Positions 9,711-19,026 of a stretch of 64,000 bases of DNA are shown in pieces. The first letter of the stretch is position 1. Each line of letters begins with the position of its first letter. Source of the DNA: Clostridium sp. K13. GTDB taxonomy: Bacteria > Bacillota > Clostridia > Clostridiales > Clostridiaceae. The notes under the pieces were generated by a model. The model was not told where the DNA came from and made no database searches. It saw only the letters and a program-made list of their open reading frames with translations. The position numbers were made by a program, and so were the translations under genes. Location of the stretch: contig NZ_JAASHM010000017.1 of NCBI RefSeq assembly GCF_019734195.1, forward strand, positions 1-64,000. Reading direction: 5' to 3'.

Positions 9711-9816
9711 ATTTTTAGCTAAAAAAATTAAATATTTTTCTAGAATAGTAAATAAACATTATACAAATATTAAAAGTAACTATATTAAACTTTATAATTA
9801 TCTCGTCCTTTGTTTA

Positions 9817-9852
9817 TTGACAATAATTATTGTTGGATTATAATTATTATAG
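9817..9852 (+). promoter_or_regulatory. fprA promoter with overlapping PerR box
   Basis: TTGACA (9817-9822), a 16-nt spacer and TATAAT (9839-9844) make a near-perfect sigma-A promoter. TTATAATTATTATAG (9838-9852) matches the PerR box at 13 of 14 defined bases and covers the -10. A second palindrome, ACAATAATTATTGT, fills the spacer (about 9820-9833). PerR control of flavodiiron genes is known in clostridia; the operator here is inferred from sequence. Confidence 0.65.
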
Positions 9853-9911
9853 AAAGCTTTGAATTAGAACTTATAAATCTAATATTAAATTATAAAAAGG
9901 AGATTATTCAC

Positions 9912-11123
9912 ATGGCTAACACATTCAAAATAACTGAAGACTTATTTTGGGTAGGCGCTCTTGACCCAAACTTAAGAATTTTTGACATAATAATGGAAAC
10001 TAAATTTGGTACTTCTTATAACTCTTATGTTTTAAAGGGATCAGAAGGTATTGCTTTATTTGAAACTGTAAAAGAAAAATTCTTTGATGAACATTTAGAA
10101 AAAATTCGTTCAATAATAAACTTAGAAGATATAACTTATGTTGTTGTAAATCATACAGAACCAGATCACGCAGGTTCAGTAGAAAAGATCTTAGAATATG
10201 CACCTAATGCAACTGTTGTTGGTTCTGCACTTGCTATCAAATATTTAGGCGAAATAATCAACAAACCTTTCAAAAACAAAATTGTAAAAGATGGTGAAAC
10301 TTTATCTTTAGGTAATAAAACTCTTAAGTTTTATAGTGTTCCTCAATTACATTGGCCTGATACAATGTATACTTATGTTATTGAAGATGAAACATTAATT
10401 ACTTGTGACTCTTTCGGAGCTCACTATTGTGATGAACGTATATTAAAGAGCTCTATAGAAGAATCTAAAGAAGATGATTATGTTGAAGCTTATAATTACT
10501 ACTTTAGAATGATTATGGGCCCATTTAAACCATTTATGCTAAAAGCAATGGATAAAATTAAAGACTTAAAACTAAGTTATATTTGCCCTGGTCATGGATT
10601 AGTTTTAGATAGCTCAAATATTGAAAAATATATGAATCTTTATAAAGAATGGTGTCAACCAGTAAAAAGAGAAAGACAAAGCATAGTTATTCCTTATGTA
10701 ACTGCTTATGGATACACTGAAGTTATTGCAGAAGCTGTAAAAAAAGGAATTGAAGCTGCTAACTTTGATGCAGATATATTAATGTACAACTTAGTAGATG
10801 CTGATATGAATGAAGTCTTAAAAGAAATTAATGAGTGTAGTGGATTATTACTTGGATCTCCTACTTTACTTGCTGATACTTTACCTCAAATTTGGACTAT
10901 TCTATCATCATTAAACCCAGTAATTCATAGAGGATTACCAGTAAGTTGCTTCGGTTCTTATGGCTGGAGTGGTGAAGGTCTTAAAAATATAAATGAAAGA
11001 TATAAACAATTAAAATTAAATATTGTTTCTGAACCACTTGGAATTGTATTTAAGCCTAGTGAAGAAAACTTATCTGCTGCTTATAACTTTGGTTTAGATT
11101 TTGCAAAAAAAGTTTTAAAATAA
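9912..11123 (+). CDS. fprA: Flavodiiron protein (A-type flavoprotein, O2/NO reductase)
   Basis: Reduces O2 to water and/or NO to N2O with electrons from rubredoxin or similar carriers, protecting an anaerobe. 403 residues. The N-terminal metallo-beta-lactamase-like domain carries the di-iron ligands HTEPDH (His81, Glu83, Asp85, His86), LHWPD, TCDSFG and CPGHG; the C-terminal flavodoxin domain (from about residue 255, VIPYVTAYGYT) holds FMN, with the LLLGSPT and SYGWSGE loops. No fused rubredoxin. The start at 9912 has AAAAGGAGA 8 nt upstream; a longer reading from 9810 crosses the promoter and is rejected. Single gene ended by a shared terminator. Confidence 0.95.
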   Translation: MANTFKITEDLFWVGALDPNLRIFDIIMETKFGTSYNSYVLKGSEGIALFETVKEKFFDEHLEKIRSIINLEDITYVVVNHTEPDHAGSVEKILEYAPNATVVGSALAIKYLGEIINKPFKNKIVKDGETLSLGNKTLKFYSVPQLHWPDTMYTYVIEDETLITCDSFGAHYCDERILKSSIEESKEDDYVEAYNYYFRMIMGPFKPFMLKAMDKIKDLKLSYICPGHGLVLDSSNIEKYMNLYKEWCQPVKRERQSIVIPYVTAYGYTEVIAEAVKKGIEAANFDADILMYNLVDADMNEVLKEINECSGLLLGSPTLLADTLPQIWTILSSLNPVIHRGLPVSCFGSYGWSGEGLKNINERYKQLKLNIVSEPLGIVFKPSEENLSAAYNFGLDFAKKVLK

Positions 11124-11127
11124 AAAG

Positions 11128-11160
11128 AAATGGAGTTGTTATTTAATTACAACTCCATTT
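11128..11160. terminator. Bidirectional terminator between fprA and the P-type ATPase
   Basis: A 12-bp perfect stem (11128-11139 with 11149-11160), a 9-nt loop, an A-run on the left and a T-run on the right, between two convergent genes. Confidence 0.9.
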
Positions 11161-11166
11161 TTTTAT

Positions 11167-13794
11167 TTATACCTTTGCTTTTTTAAAAAATTTAGAAAAA
11201 TCCATTATTAATGCTGCAATAATTGATAGTCCTAAACATATTCCAAATTGTAACCACCCAAAAGTTTCTGGTATATTGAATATTCCTCTAACTCCAGGAA
11301 TCAATACAATAGAATATAAGCATAAGCATATAACAATTGCTCCTATTGCATATTTATTCTTAAATACTCCCAACTTTAATATTGGTATATCATTAGATCT
11401 AGCCGGTAAAGTTTGGAATATTCTTGCAAGAGTTACTGTTGAAAATGCCATTGCAGCTCCTAAAGCTGGAGATGATAAATCTCCTACATATTGAGCTATT
11501 ATTACTATAACTCCAATAATTAATCCTCTTAAAATTACACTTTTTAATGTTCCACCAGCTAATATGCCTTCATTAATATCTCTTGGTTTTTCCTTCATTA
11601 TATTGGGTTCTGCTTCTTCTAATCCTAAGGCTATAGCAGGTAATGAATCATTTATTAAATTAATAAATAATAACTGTAATGCAGTAAATGGATTTGGCCA
11701 ATTAACAAAAACTGCAAAGAGTATTGCAATTATTGCTCCTAAATTTCCAGCAAATAAATATGTTATTGCTTTCTTTATATTACTATAAACTGTTCTGCCA
11801 ACTTCAATAGCTGATACTATAGTTGAAAAATTATCATCTGTTAAAATCATTGCTGATGCATCCTTTGCTACATCAGTACCACTTCCCATACCAATTCCTA
11901 TATTAGCTTGTTTTAATGCTGGAGCATCATTAACTCCATCTCCAGTCATAGCTGTTATGTATCCCTTTTCCTGCCATGCTTTAACTATACGTATCTTGTT
12001 TTCAGGAGAAACCCTAGCATATACAGTAATATGCTCTAGCTTATCCTTAAGTTCTTTTTCAGATAAAGCATCAAGTTCTTTACCAGTTAATGATATATCT
12101 CCTTCTGACATTATACCAATTTCTTTAGCAATTGCTGCTGCTGTTGTTTTATGATCTCCTGTTATCATTACAGTTTTTATTCCAGCTCCAATAGCTTCTT
12201 TTACTGCATGATAAACTTCTTCTCTTGGTGGGTCAATCATTGCCATTAATCCTACTAATGTCATTTCCACTTCATCTTCTAAACAAGGAATAAAGTTTTC
12301 ATCTGGTACATCTTTTATAGCAAAAGCTAATACTCTCAATGCCCTATTAGAAAATTCTTCATTAATTTTCTTATATTTATTTATTATATCCTCATTTATA
12401 TCTACTATTTCACCGTCATCTAAAGCATATTTTACTCGTGAAAACACCACATCTGGAGCTCCCTTAGTAAACATAATTGCATCTCCATTAATAGAGTTTA
12501 CTGTTGACATTAACTTTCTATCTGAATCAAATGGTATTTCACTTAATCTATCATATTTTTCTCTTAACTCCTTATAATCAATTCCTCTTTTAGTTGCAAA
12601 ATGAAGAAGAGCAATTTCTGTTGGATCTCCAATTTCTTTTCCTGTATCAGTTATTTCTGAATCATTACATAATGTAGATGATAAATTTATTGCTTCAATT
12701 TGATTAGAATCATTATTTTCTTCTTGAATTTCTTCTTTATTGACTCCATACATAAAAAAATCAACAACAGTCATTTTATTTTGTGTTAATGTACCTGTCT
12801 TATCTGTACAAATTACACTAGTCGAACCTAATGTTTCCACTGCTGGTAGCTTTCTTATTATAGCTTGCTTCTTAGCCATGTCTTTTGTTCCTACTGCCAG
12901 TACAATAGTTACTATTGATGATAATGCTTCTGGAATAGCTGCTACAGCAACTGCAATAGCAAACATAAATGAATCAAATATTAATGTTTTCATATTATCT
13001 CCAGAAATATATCCTCTAACTACTTGAATTCCAAAAATTATTGCAGCTAAAATCATTATAATTATTCCTAATTTTTTACCAAACTCATCTAATTTAACTT
13101 GTAGAGGAGTTTGCTTATTACCAGCAGTCTCTAATAAAGTAGCAACTTTACCTACTTCTGTATTCATACCGGTAGCTGTAACAACTAATGTTCCTCTTCC
13201 ATAAACAACAGTAGCACCACTGAAAACCATATTTCTTTGATCTCCAATACCAACTTCTTCTCCTATTTTATCACTATGTTTTAATACAGCTTCAGCTTCT
13301 CCTGTAAGCATTCCTTCAACAACTTTAAGTGTTTGTGCTTCTATTATTCTTCCATCTGCTGGTATATAATCACCAGCTTCTAAAAATACTATGTCACCTA
13401 CTACGATTTCTCTAACCGGAATAGTTTTTTTCTTCCCAGCTCTTAAAACTTTTGCATTAGGTGATGATAATTTCTTTAAGCTATCTAAGGAGCTTTCTGC
13501 CTTTCTTGTTTGTGTAACGCCTAATACTGAATTTAGAATTACTACAACAAATATAATAATAGATTCAACAAATTCACCTAAAAATATTTGAACAATTGCT
13601 GCAATTAACAATATAATTACTAATGGATCTTTAAAACTCTCTAAAAATATTTTCCAAATAGGAACTTTTGAAGCTTCTTTTAATTCATTATATCCATTTC
13701 TATTTAGCCTATTTTTAGCTTCTTCCTCTGAAATTCCATTAATTGTACTATCTACCTCTTTTAATACATCTGAATATTCTTTTTTATAGTGCAT
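11167..13794 (-). CDS. Cation-transporting P-type ATPase, Ca2+ (PMCA/SERCA) type
   Basis: 875 residues, the usual length of bacterial P2-type ATPases, in the inner membrane. In order: cation-ATPase N-terminal domain, two transmembrane segments, actuator domain (MLTGEAEAV), segments M3-M4 with the IPEAL ion-site motif, phosphorylation site DKTGTLT (Asp331), nucleotide domain (FTKGAPDVV), hinge TGDGVNDAPALKQA, then six C-terminal segments. The IPEAL motif and the M6 residues LLFINLINDSLPA fit Ca2+ (or Mn2+) export. AAGGGGAG precedes the ATG. Monocistronic, convergent with fprA. Confidence 0.92.
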   Translation of the reverse strand: MHYKKEYSDVLKEVDSTINGISEEEAKNRLNRNGYNELKEASKVPIWKIFLESFKDPLVIILLIAAIVQIFLGEFVESIIIFVVVILNSVLGVTQTRKAESSLDSLKKLSSPNAKVLRAGKKKTIPVREIVVGDIVFLEAGDYIPADGRIIEAQTLKVVEGMLTGEAEAVLKHSDKIGEEVGIGDQRNMVFSGATVVYGRGTLVVTATGMNTEVGKVATLLETAGNKQTPLQVKLDEFGKKLGIIIMILAAIIFGIQVVRGYISGDNMKTLIFDSFMFAIAVAVAAIPEALSSIVTIVLAVGTKDMAKKQAIIRKLPAVETLGSTSVICTDKTGTLTQNKMTVVDFFMYGVNKEEIQEENNDSNQIEAINLSSTLCNDSEITDTGKEIGDPTEIALLHFATKRGIDYKELREKYDRLSEIPFDSDRKLMSTVNSINGDAIMFTKGAPDVVFSRVKYALDDGEIVDINEDIINKYKKINEEFSNRALRVLAFAIKDVPDENFIPCLEDEVEMTLVGLMAMIDPPREEVYHAVKEAIGAGIKTVMITGDHKTTAAAIAKEIGIMSEGDISLTGKELDALSEKELKDKLEHITVYARVSPENKIRIVKAWQEKGYITAMTGDGVNDAPALKQANIGIGMGSGTDVAKDASAMILTDDNFSTIVSAIEVGRTVYSNIKKAITYLFAGNLGAIIAILFAVFVNWPNPFTALQLLFINLINDSLPAIALGLEEAEPNIMKEKPRDINEGILAGGTLKSVILRGLIIGVIVIIAQYVGDLSSPALGAAMAFSTVTLARIFQTLPARSNDIPILKLGVFKNKYAIGAIVICLCLYSIVLIPGVRGIFNIPETFGWLQFGICLGLSIIAALIMDFSKFFKKAKV

Positions 13795-13891
13795 CTTAAC
13801 TCCCCTTTCACATATTACTTCTAATATAGTATTTACTTGAATTAGAAATTATATCAGTAAAATTAAGATTCAATACCTTCTAAAAGCATCT

Positions 13892-15496
13892 CTATTTTAA
13901 ACTTCCTGATCTAATTATTGATATTAGTAACCATAGCCCTAAAATTGCTGATACAAAGTATCCACCCATTCCTATTACTGATATTCCATACACCTTTGGT
14001 TCTGCATTTATATTTATTATCAAAGATGAAGCTACAACCATTCCTGCTATAACTAAAGCAAAAGCTAATCTGTTTACCATTTTATTCAATACATCGATAT
14101 ATTTATCCTTATCCTCAATAACAATATTTATCTTACCTCTGCCCTTAATTAAAATATCTGATAAAGCTACAAGTTTAGATGGTATATTTAAAGTGTCTCT
14201 TGTCAATTTATATCCTTTTATTAAATAGTCATTAAAATCAAATTCTGATAAAAAATACTCTTTATAATAATCCTTAGCATAAGGAATAACCAAACTTATT
14301 ATATTAAGTTCTGGTGAAAGGTCTGCTACTAAACCTTCAACCATCACCATTGTTCTTATAAGCATAGTAAAATCGCTAGCTAATCTTAAATTATTTCTTT
14401 TTGCAATGGATGAGATTTCTTGAAATAAAACAGATATTTTTATATTTTTTAATGATGTAGTATAATAATTTCTAAAAATATACTCAATATCTTTATATAA
14501 AATCTCTCTATCAACTTTTCCACTCTTTATTCCTATACTCATTACAAAATCAGTTAATTTATCTATATCTTCATTTGCAATTGCCGCAATTGCACTATTT
14601 AGTTCACATTGTTTTTCTTTTGATAATTCTCCTACTATTCCGAAATCAATAAAACAAATTTTCCCACCCCTTATTAAGATATTACCAGGATGAGGATCTC
14701 CATGAAAAAAACCATCTTTTAATACTTGTTTAAAATATGACAGTGTTAACTTCTTAGCTATATCATCTTTATCATAACCTAATAGCTCTATAGCTACGAA
14801 ATCATTTACCTTAAATCCATCTATACTTTCTAAAGTTAAAACCCTACTGCCTGTATATTCATTTATTACATAAGGAGCATATACACAGTATATATCTTTA
14901 TTTAATTCTCTAAATTTTTCAATATTTTGGGCTTCGAAATTAAAGTTTAATTCTCTCTCTGTAGATAGTTTAATTTCTAATAATATCTCTTTTGGATTTA
15001 CTATAGAATCTTTAAAAATTTTACTAATCTTTTCACTTAAACTTAATAAAATATCAAAGTCCATATCCATTTTTTCCTTAATGTTTGGTCTTTGAATCTT
15101 TATCACCACATCCTTTCCATCTTTTAACACACCTCTATATACTTGTGCTACAGATGCTGATGCTATTGGCTTTTTATCTATAAATAAAAATTCATCCTCT
15201 ATCTTTTTAGAAAACTCTTCATAAAATACCTTTGACATTTCTTCAAATTCTTCTGCTGGCACATCATCTTGCAACTTAGATAGTTCTACTATATAGTCAT
15301 CATGAACTAGTTCTGGTCTTGTACTTAATATTTGACCAATTTTAATAAACGTTGGTCCAAGCTCTTCAAATGCCTTTCTAAGATTTGCAGGGGAATTTTT
15401 TATTTTATCCTCTTTTTTTCCTAAAATATATCCTAATCCATACTTAGTAAATACTTTTAAAATTTCTTTAAATCTATTAACAGAATTCCCCTCCAT
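13892..15496 (-). CDS. AarF/ABC1/UbiB-family kinase-like protein
   Basis: 534 residues. It has the family's KxGQ motif (FIKIGQILSTRP, about residues 50-61), the nucleotide-site lysine in VVIKIQRP, the catalytic-like HGDPHPGNILI, the metal site FIDFGIVG, and two C-terminal membrane helices (about 470-530). UbiB proteins act as atypical kinases or ATPases in quinone biosynthesis elsewhere; clostridia generally lack ubiquinone, so the role here is likely membrane-lipid or envelope related and unknown. The upstream gene (15519-15830) ends 22 nt before the start, so the two form an operon. This pairing with a phasin-like small protein is common in Firmicutes. Confidence 0.9.
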   Translation of the reverse strand: MEGNSVNRFKEILKVFTKYGLGYILGKKEDKIKNSPANLRKAFEELGPTFIKIGQILSTRPELVHDDYIVELSKLQDDVPAEEFEEMSKVFYEEFSKKIEDEFLFIDKKPIASASVAQVYRGVLKDGKDVVIKIQRPNIKEKMDMDFDILLSLSEKISKIFKDSIVNPKEILLEIKLSTERELNFNFEAQNIEKFRELNKDIYCVYAPYVINEYTGSRVLTLESIDGFKVNDFVAIELLGYDKDDIAKKLTLSYFKQVLKDGFFHGDPHPGNILIRGGKICFIDFGIVGELSKEKQCELNSAIAAIANEDIDKLTDFVMSIGIKSGKVDREILYKDIEYIFRNYYTTSLKNIKISVLFQEISSIAKRNNLRLASDFTMLIRTMVMVEGLVADLSPELNIISLVIPYAKDYYKEYFLSEFDFNDYLIKGYKLTRDTLNIPSKLVALSDILIKGRGKINIVIEDKDKYIDVLNKMVNRLAFALVIAGMVVASSLIININAEPKVYGISVIGMGGYFVSAILGLWLLISIIRSGSLK

Positions 15497-15518
15497 TACT
15501 TTCCTCCAAAATTAACTT

Positions 15519-15830
15519 CTATTTTTCTTCTTTATTAAATAACTTTTCTAATTTATATACTCTTGCTTTCAGCATCTCATACTCATCTCTTAAAACATAA
15601 TTATGAGCTTCTATATTTCCTATATTAACATTAGTCTTATTTGTAATAATTTCATTTTCCTTAGTTTTTTCTCTAAAAGTTCTTTTTAGCTCTTCTCCTA
15701 ATTCCTTTCCTTCATCTATTGTTATTTTTCCCTTCTTAACAAGCTCATCTACTACTTCTGTTGCTTTTTCATATGTGCTTGCTACAGCTCCTACTCCAAA
15801 TAATAAAACCTTCTTTATTTCATCCATCAT
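15519..15830 (-). CDS. Phasin-like small helical protein, partner of the AarF kinase
   Basis: 103 residues. The N-terminal half (VLLFGVGAVASTYEKATEVVDELVKKGKITIDEGKELGEELKR) looks like poly-hydroxyalkanoate granule (phasin-type) proteins; the C-terminal part (DEYEMLKARVYKLEKLF) reads as a coiled coil. First gene of a two-gene operon with the AarF kinase. Two ATGs abut (15830, 15827), both after GGAGG. In UbiB systems a small helical partner often helps the kinase, but that is analogy. Confidence 0.75.
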   Translation of the reverse strand: MMDEIKKVLLFGVGAVASTYEKATEVVDELVKKGKITIDEGKELGEELKRTFREKTKENEIITNKTNVNIGNIEAHNYVLRDEYEMLKARVYKLEKLFNKEEK

Positions 15831-15946
15831 TTTAAACCTCCATGTTTACTTATAAATAATCTTATTATAATTATTTACAATTATATATTTTTTATATTCA
15901 CTATATACTTATGTAATTAAACTTAAAATATATCATAATATAAAAT

Positions 15947-15970
15947 AAAAGTTAGCTTTTGCTAACCTTT
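15947..15970 (-). terminator. Terminator of the lipoprotein gene
   Basis: GGTTAGC-AAAA-GCTAACT hairpin on the minus strand followed by TTTATTTTATATT, 9 nt after the stop codon. Confidence 0.75.
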
Positions 15971-15978
15971 ATTACACT

Positions 15979-16542
15979 CTATTGAACCTTTATATTTCCA
16001 GATACAGTAGCTGTATTTTCTAATTTAAAAGTATCTTTTAATTTTTCATCTTTAAAATAGATATTTCCTTGAAGCTTTGTATCATCTAATATTACCCCTT
16101 TAGCCTCAACATATATATTCCCTTTAATCTTTCCTCCTTTTATAGTTGTATCATTGCTTTTTATAACTAACTTAGGAACATTCAATGTATAATTGTTAAT
16201 AGTATTATTATCACTATCTATATAAAATAAATTTAATTTACGTCCTACATGAGTAACTTTATTTCCTTCTGTTGTATCTGTTTTTGAAAAATCACCTTCA
16301 ATTATAAGTTCATTACTAGAATTAATATCATTTTTAATAGTTATACTATAATTTTCTTTTAATGCTATAGCCAACTCCTCCTCATTTGTAACTATTAAAG
16401 ATCCTTCAAACTTATCAGCTTCCTCTTCATTTTCTATTTCACTTGTAGTTGAGTTATTATTTACTTTATCATTTATATCTGAACATCCTATAAAAAAAGT
16501 TAATAATAATAAATATAGTAATAATAAAAAGTTTATTTTCAT
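15979..16542 (-). CDS. Predicted lipoprotein with a beta-helix-like C-terminus
   Basis: 187 residues, family not recognised. The N-terminus has a lipoprotein signal ending LLTFFIGC (Cys20), so it should be lipid-anchored outside the cell. An Asn/Ser/Glu-rich linker follows (about 22-45). The rest is short repeated strands (TIKGGKIKGNIYVEAKGVILDDTK and later GNIYF, SGNIKV) as expected for a right-handed beta-helix. The ATG at 16542 has AGGAGG 9 nt upstream; an in-frame extension to 16575 has no such site. Single gene with its own terminator. No enzyme motif is visible. Confidence 0.75.
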   Translation of the reverse strand: MKINFLLLLYLLLLTFFIGCSDINDKVNNNSTTSEIENEEEADKFEGSLIVTNEEELAIALKENYSITIKNDINSSNELIIEGDFSKTDTTEGNKVTHVGRKLNLFYIDSDNNTINNYTLNVPKLVIKSNDTTIKGGKIKGNIYVEAKGVILDDTKLQGNIYFKDEKLKDTFKLENTATVSGNIKVQ

Positions 16543-16654
16543 AAAGTTTATCCTCCTAGATAATACTACAAACAAAATTAATTCTATTATGCTCCTTTTT
16601 ATTTTTCCTATATTCCCATTATTTATTCTAAGTATATAGTTGAGATTTATTAAA

Positions 16655-16692
16655 AAAATAAAAACAGTAACTACAAAAGTAATTACCGTTTT
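16655..16692 (-). terminator. Terminator of the acidic repeat gene
   Basis: On the minus strand AAAACGGTAA pairs with TTACTGTTTT (one G-U), followed by TATTTTTTT. Confidence 0.8.
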
Positions 16693-16700
16693 ACATACAA

Positions 16701-17447
16701 CTAATATTGATTTCTATACCTTGCAACTCTCAAACCACATTTATATCCTGCTCTATAGGCTGCTTTTATAGCATCTCTTGCTCCATCCTCATATCCATCA
16801 TTATATCCATCTTTTCTACCTCTTAAATAATATCTCTTGTATTCTCTGTATATTTGTTTTTCTTCTAATGTACCGCTCTCATTACCTTCACTACTTGAAG
16901 GTTCCTCTGAGCTATATCTTTTATTTGGATCAGAGTAGCTATAGGTAAATTCACAATTACATTGTGAATTTTGGTATTCTTCTGAATTGGAGTAGTCATA
17001 ATTACAATCATAATCACATTCTGAATTGTGCTCATAATTATACTCTGAATTATAATCTGAGTCTGTATTATCTTCAAAATCTGAATACTCATTTTCTTTT
17101 TCATATTTAATTTCTATTATTGTATCTTCTGATGTTTCAATATCATCTATTTCTTCAATACTCTCTACTGTTTCAATACTCTCTACTGTTTCAATATTCT
17201 CTGTTGTTTCGATATCTTCTAAAACATCTACTTTAATATCTTCCTGAAAAATTTCCTCTTGTTCTGCTATAGGATATCCATCATTTTTATCTAAAATTTC
17301 ATTTGGTGAAAAATTCTCTTCTTCATCACTCCATATATAATTTTCCTTTAGGACTTCTTCTTCCTCTTCTATTTTTTGAAAATTTTCTGGACCTTCATTG
17401 TTAGTTAAGTCTTCTATATTATCATTTTCAAAAAATCTTCTGTCCAT
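16701..17447 (-). CDS. Highly acidic low-complexity protein with a basic Gly/Tyr tail
   Basis: 248 residues, not recognised. Residues 1-135 are very Glu/Asp-rich and include tandem ETVESI units; about 120-165 is Asp/Ser/Asn/Tyr-rich (EYNYEHNSECDYDCNYDYSN) with several cysteines. The last 45 residues switch to a basic Gly/Tyr/Arg tail (RGRKDGYNDGYEDGARDA, then AAYRAGYKCG) with regular YxxG spacing. No signal peptide or membrane segment. AAAGGAGAT precedes the ATG, and a terminator follows, so it is probably expressed. The tail could be a short helical binding module and the acidic part a flexible spacer; no function is claimed. Confidence 0.7.
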   Translation of the reverse strand: MDRRFFENDNIEDLTNNEGPENFQKIEEEEEVLKENYIWSDEEENFSPNEILDKNDGYPIAEQEEIFQEDIKVDVLEDIETTENIETVESIETVESIEEIDDIETSEDTIIEIKYEKENEYSDFEDNTDSDYNSEYNYEHNSECDYDCNYDYSNSEEYQNSQCNCEFTYSYSDPNKRYSSEEPSSSEGNESGTLEEKQIYREYKRYYLRGRKDGYNDGYEDGARDAIKAAYRAGYKCGLRVARYRNQY

Positions 17448-17567
17448 AATTATATCTCCTTTGAATATTTTTATAATTCATTATATGAATCTTAAAAATA
17501 ATTGCTATTCTTTTAATGACAGATTTAACTTTTTCAAATATTTATGTTTATACTTTCCCAAATTACA

Positions 17568-18764
17568 CTATATTAAACTTATCTTACGCAAAGCATAGTC
17601 CATGGCACCTTGAAGATTACTACAATTTTTACCTCCACCTTGTGCCATAAACTTACTTCCACCGCCCCTACCATCAATTAAAGTTATTGCATCTTTTAAT
17701 AAATCATTCATTGATACATTACTTATATTCTTAGATGCTGAAAATATTAAATTTGCTTTATCTTCAAATTTCACTGCAAATAATACAATCATATTATCAT
17801 TTAATGATATTTTTTCTGCAATCTTAGAAATATATTTTAAATCTCCTCCATTATATATCTTTGATACTACATACATATCACCAATAGATTTTGCCTCTTT
17901 TATCATATCTTTAATTTGATATTCTCCAATTTCTGCTTTAATCTCTCTATTCTCACTTAAAGCGCTTTTTAAGTCACTTGAAAGATTATTAATTGCATTT
18001 ATTGCATCATCCTCACCACAATTTAAAAATCTGCAAATTTTATTTCTAAACTCATCTTTATTAAAATAATCATTTATAGCTCTTTTTCCTGCTAAATATT
18101 CAATTCTTGTAGCACCTTTATGTTTTTCCCATCTTTTAACCTTTATAGCTTGAAGGTCTAATGTTCTACTAGGATGTACGCCACAACATGCATTAATATC
18201 TAAATCACCTATTTTTACTATTCTTATTTGTTCATCTGTATTAGGTAAATCTCTTCTTAAATTTAGTTTTTTCAACTCCTTTTTAGATGGTGTTAAAAAT
18301 TCGACCTTTATATTTTCTTGTATGATTTCATTTGCCATTTTTTCTGCTTTTCTAATAGTTTCTTCATCTAAATATCCTTGAATGTCTACTGTACTAATAT
18401 CCTTTCCTACATGTACACTGACTGTATTTGCATTGAATAAAGTAAAAAAGCATCCTGAAAGTACATGCTGCCCTAAATGCTGCTGCATTCCATCTAACCT
18501 TCTATCCCAATCTATCTTACAATTTACTCTATGTATTTTTATAGGCCTTTTTTCTGTTACATGATATATTTTTCCATTTTCTTCAATAACATCAATTACT
18601 CTATGATTATCTATATATCCTAAATCACAATGTTGTCCTCCTCCCCCTGGGAAGAATGCTGTTTTATCTAAACTTACATAATACAGATTATTTTTTTCTA
18701 TTACTTCTGTTACTTCAGCTATAAATTCTTTCAAATATTGATCTTCATAATATAACTTTTCCAT
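17568..18764 (-). CDS. alaX: Alanyl-tRNA editing protein (AlaX-L type, DHHA1 domain)
   Basis: Stand-alone trans-editing enzyme that hydrolyses Ser-tRNA-Ala or Gly-tRNA-Ala. 398 residues: an N-terminal AlaRS second-additional-like domain (FFPGGGGQ), zinc-site motifs HLGQH (about residue 96) and CCGVH (about 193), then a coiled region and the C-terminal DHHA1 domain ending GRGGGSKFMAQGGG. The aminoacylation domain is absent, so it is an editor and not a synthetase. An in-frame TTG at 18767 precedes the ATG at 18764; GGAGG lies 7 nt before the ATG, so 18764 is the start. Monocistronic. Confidence 0.93.
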   Translation of the reverse strand: MEKLYYEDQYLKEFIAEVTEVIEKNNLYYVSLDKTAFFPGGGGQHCDLGYIDNHRVIDVIEENGKIYHVTEKRPIKIHRVNCKIDWDRRLDGMQQHLGQHVLSGCFFTLFNANTVSVHVGKDISTVDIQGYLDEETIRKAEKMANEIIQENIKVEFLTPSKKELKKLNLRRDLPNTDEQIRIVKIGDLDINACCGVHPSRTLDLQAIKVKRWEKHKGATRIEYLAGKRAINDYFNKDEFRNKICRFLNCGEDDAINAINNLSSDLKSALSENREIKAEIGEYQIKDMIKEAKSIGDMYVVSKIYNGGDLKYISKIAEKISLNDNMIVLFAVKFEDKANLIFSASKNISNVSMNDLLKDAITLIDGRGGGSKFMAQGGGKNCSNLQGAMDYALRKISLI

Positions 18765-19026
18765 CAATTTACCTCCAACTAATCCTTAATCATTATTTTC
18801 TAAATTTTATATTACTTTCTCTTATAATTCAACTTATTTTATATACTCTCCATTTCTTCTATTTTATTCCATATATTTATGTTATAATATATTTAAATTT
18901 ATTTTTATGTTATTTAAATTATTATATTATCTCATAAATGACATTTAAATACAGCAAATTTGACATATATAAATTTATATAGTAATGTAACGTCAAGAAT
19001 AATAATTCTTTTAGGAGGTGAATTTT

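Noticed and set aside
9810..9911. N-terminal extension of FprA from an ATG at 9810
   Set aside because: It runs across the TTGACA/TATAAT promoter and has no ribosome site; the ATG at 9912 has a good one.
17140..17215. Repeated ETVESI codons as a DNA tandem repeat of interest
   Set aside because: It is a short in-frame coding repeat within the acidic protein and is described there.
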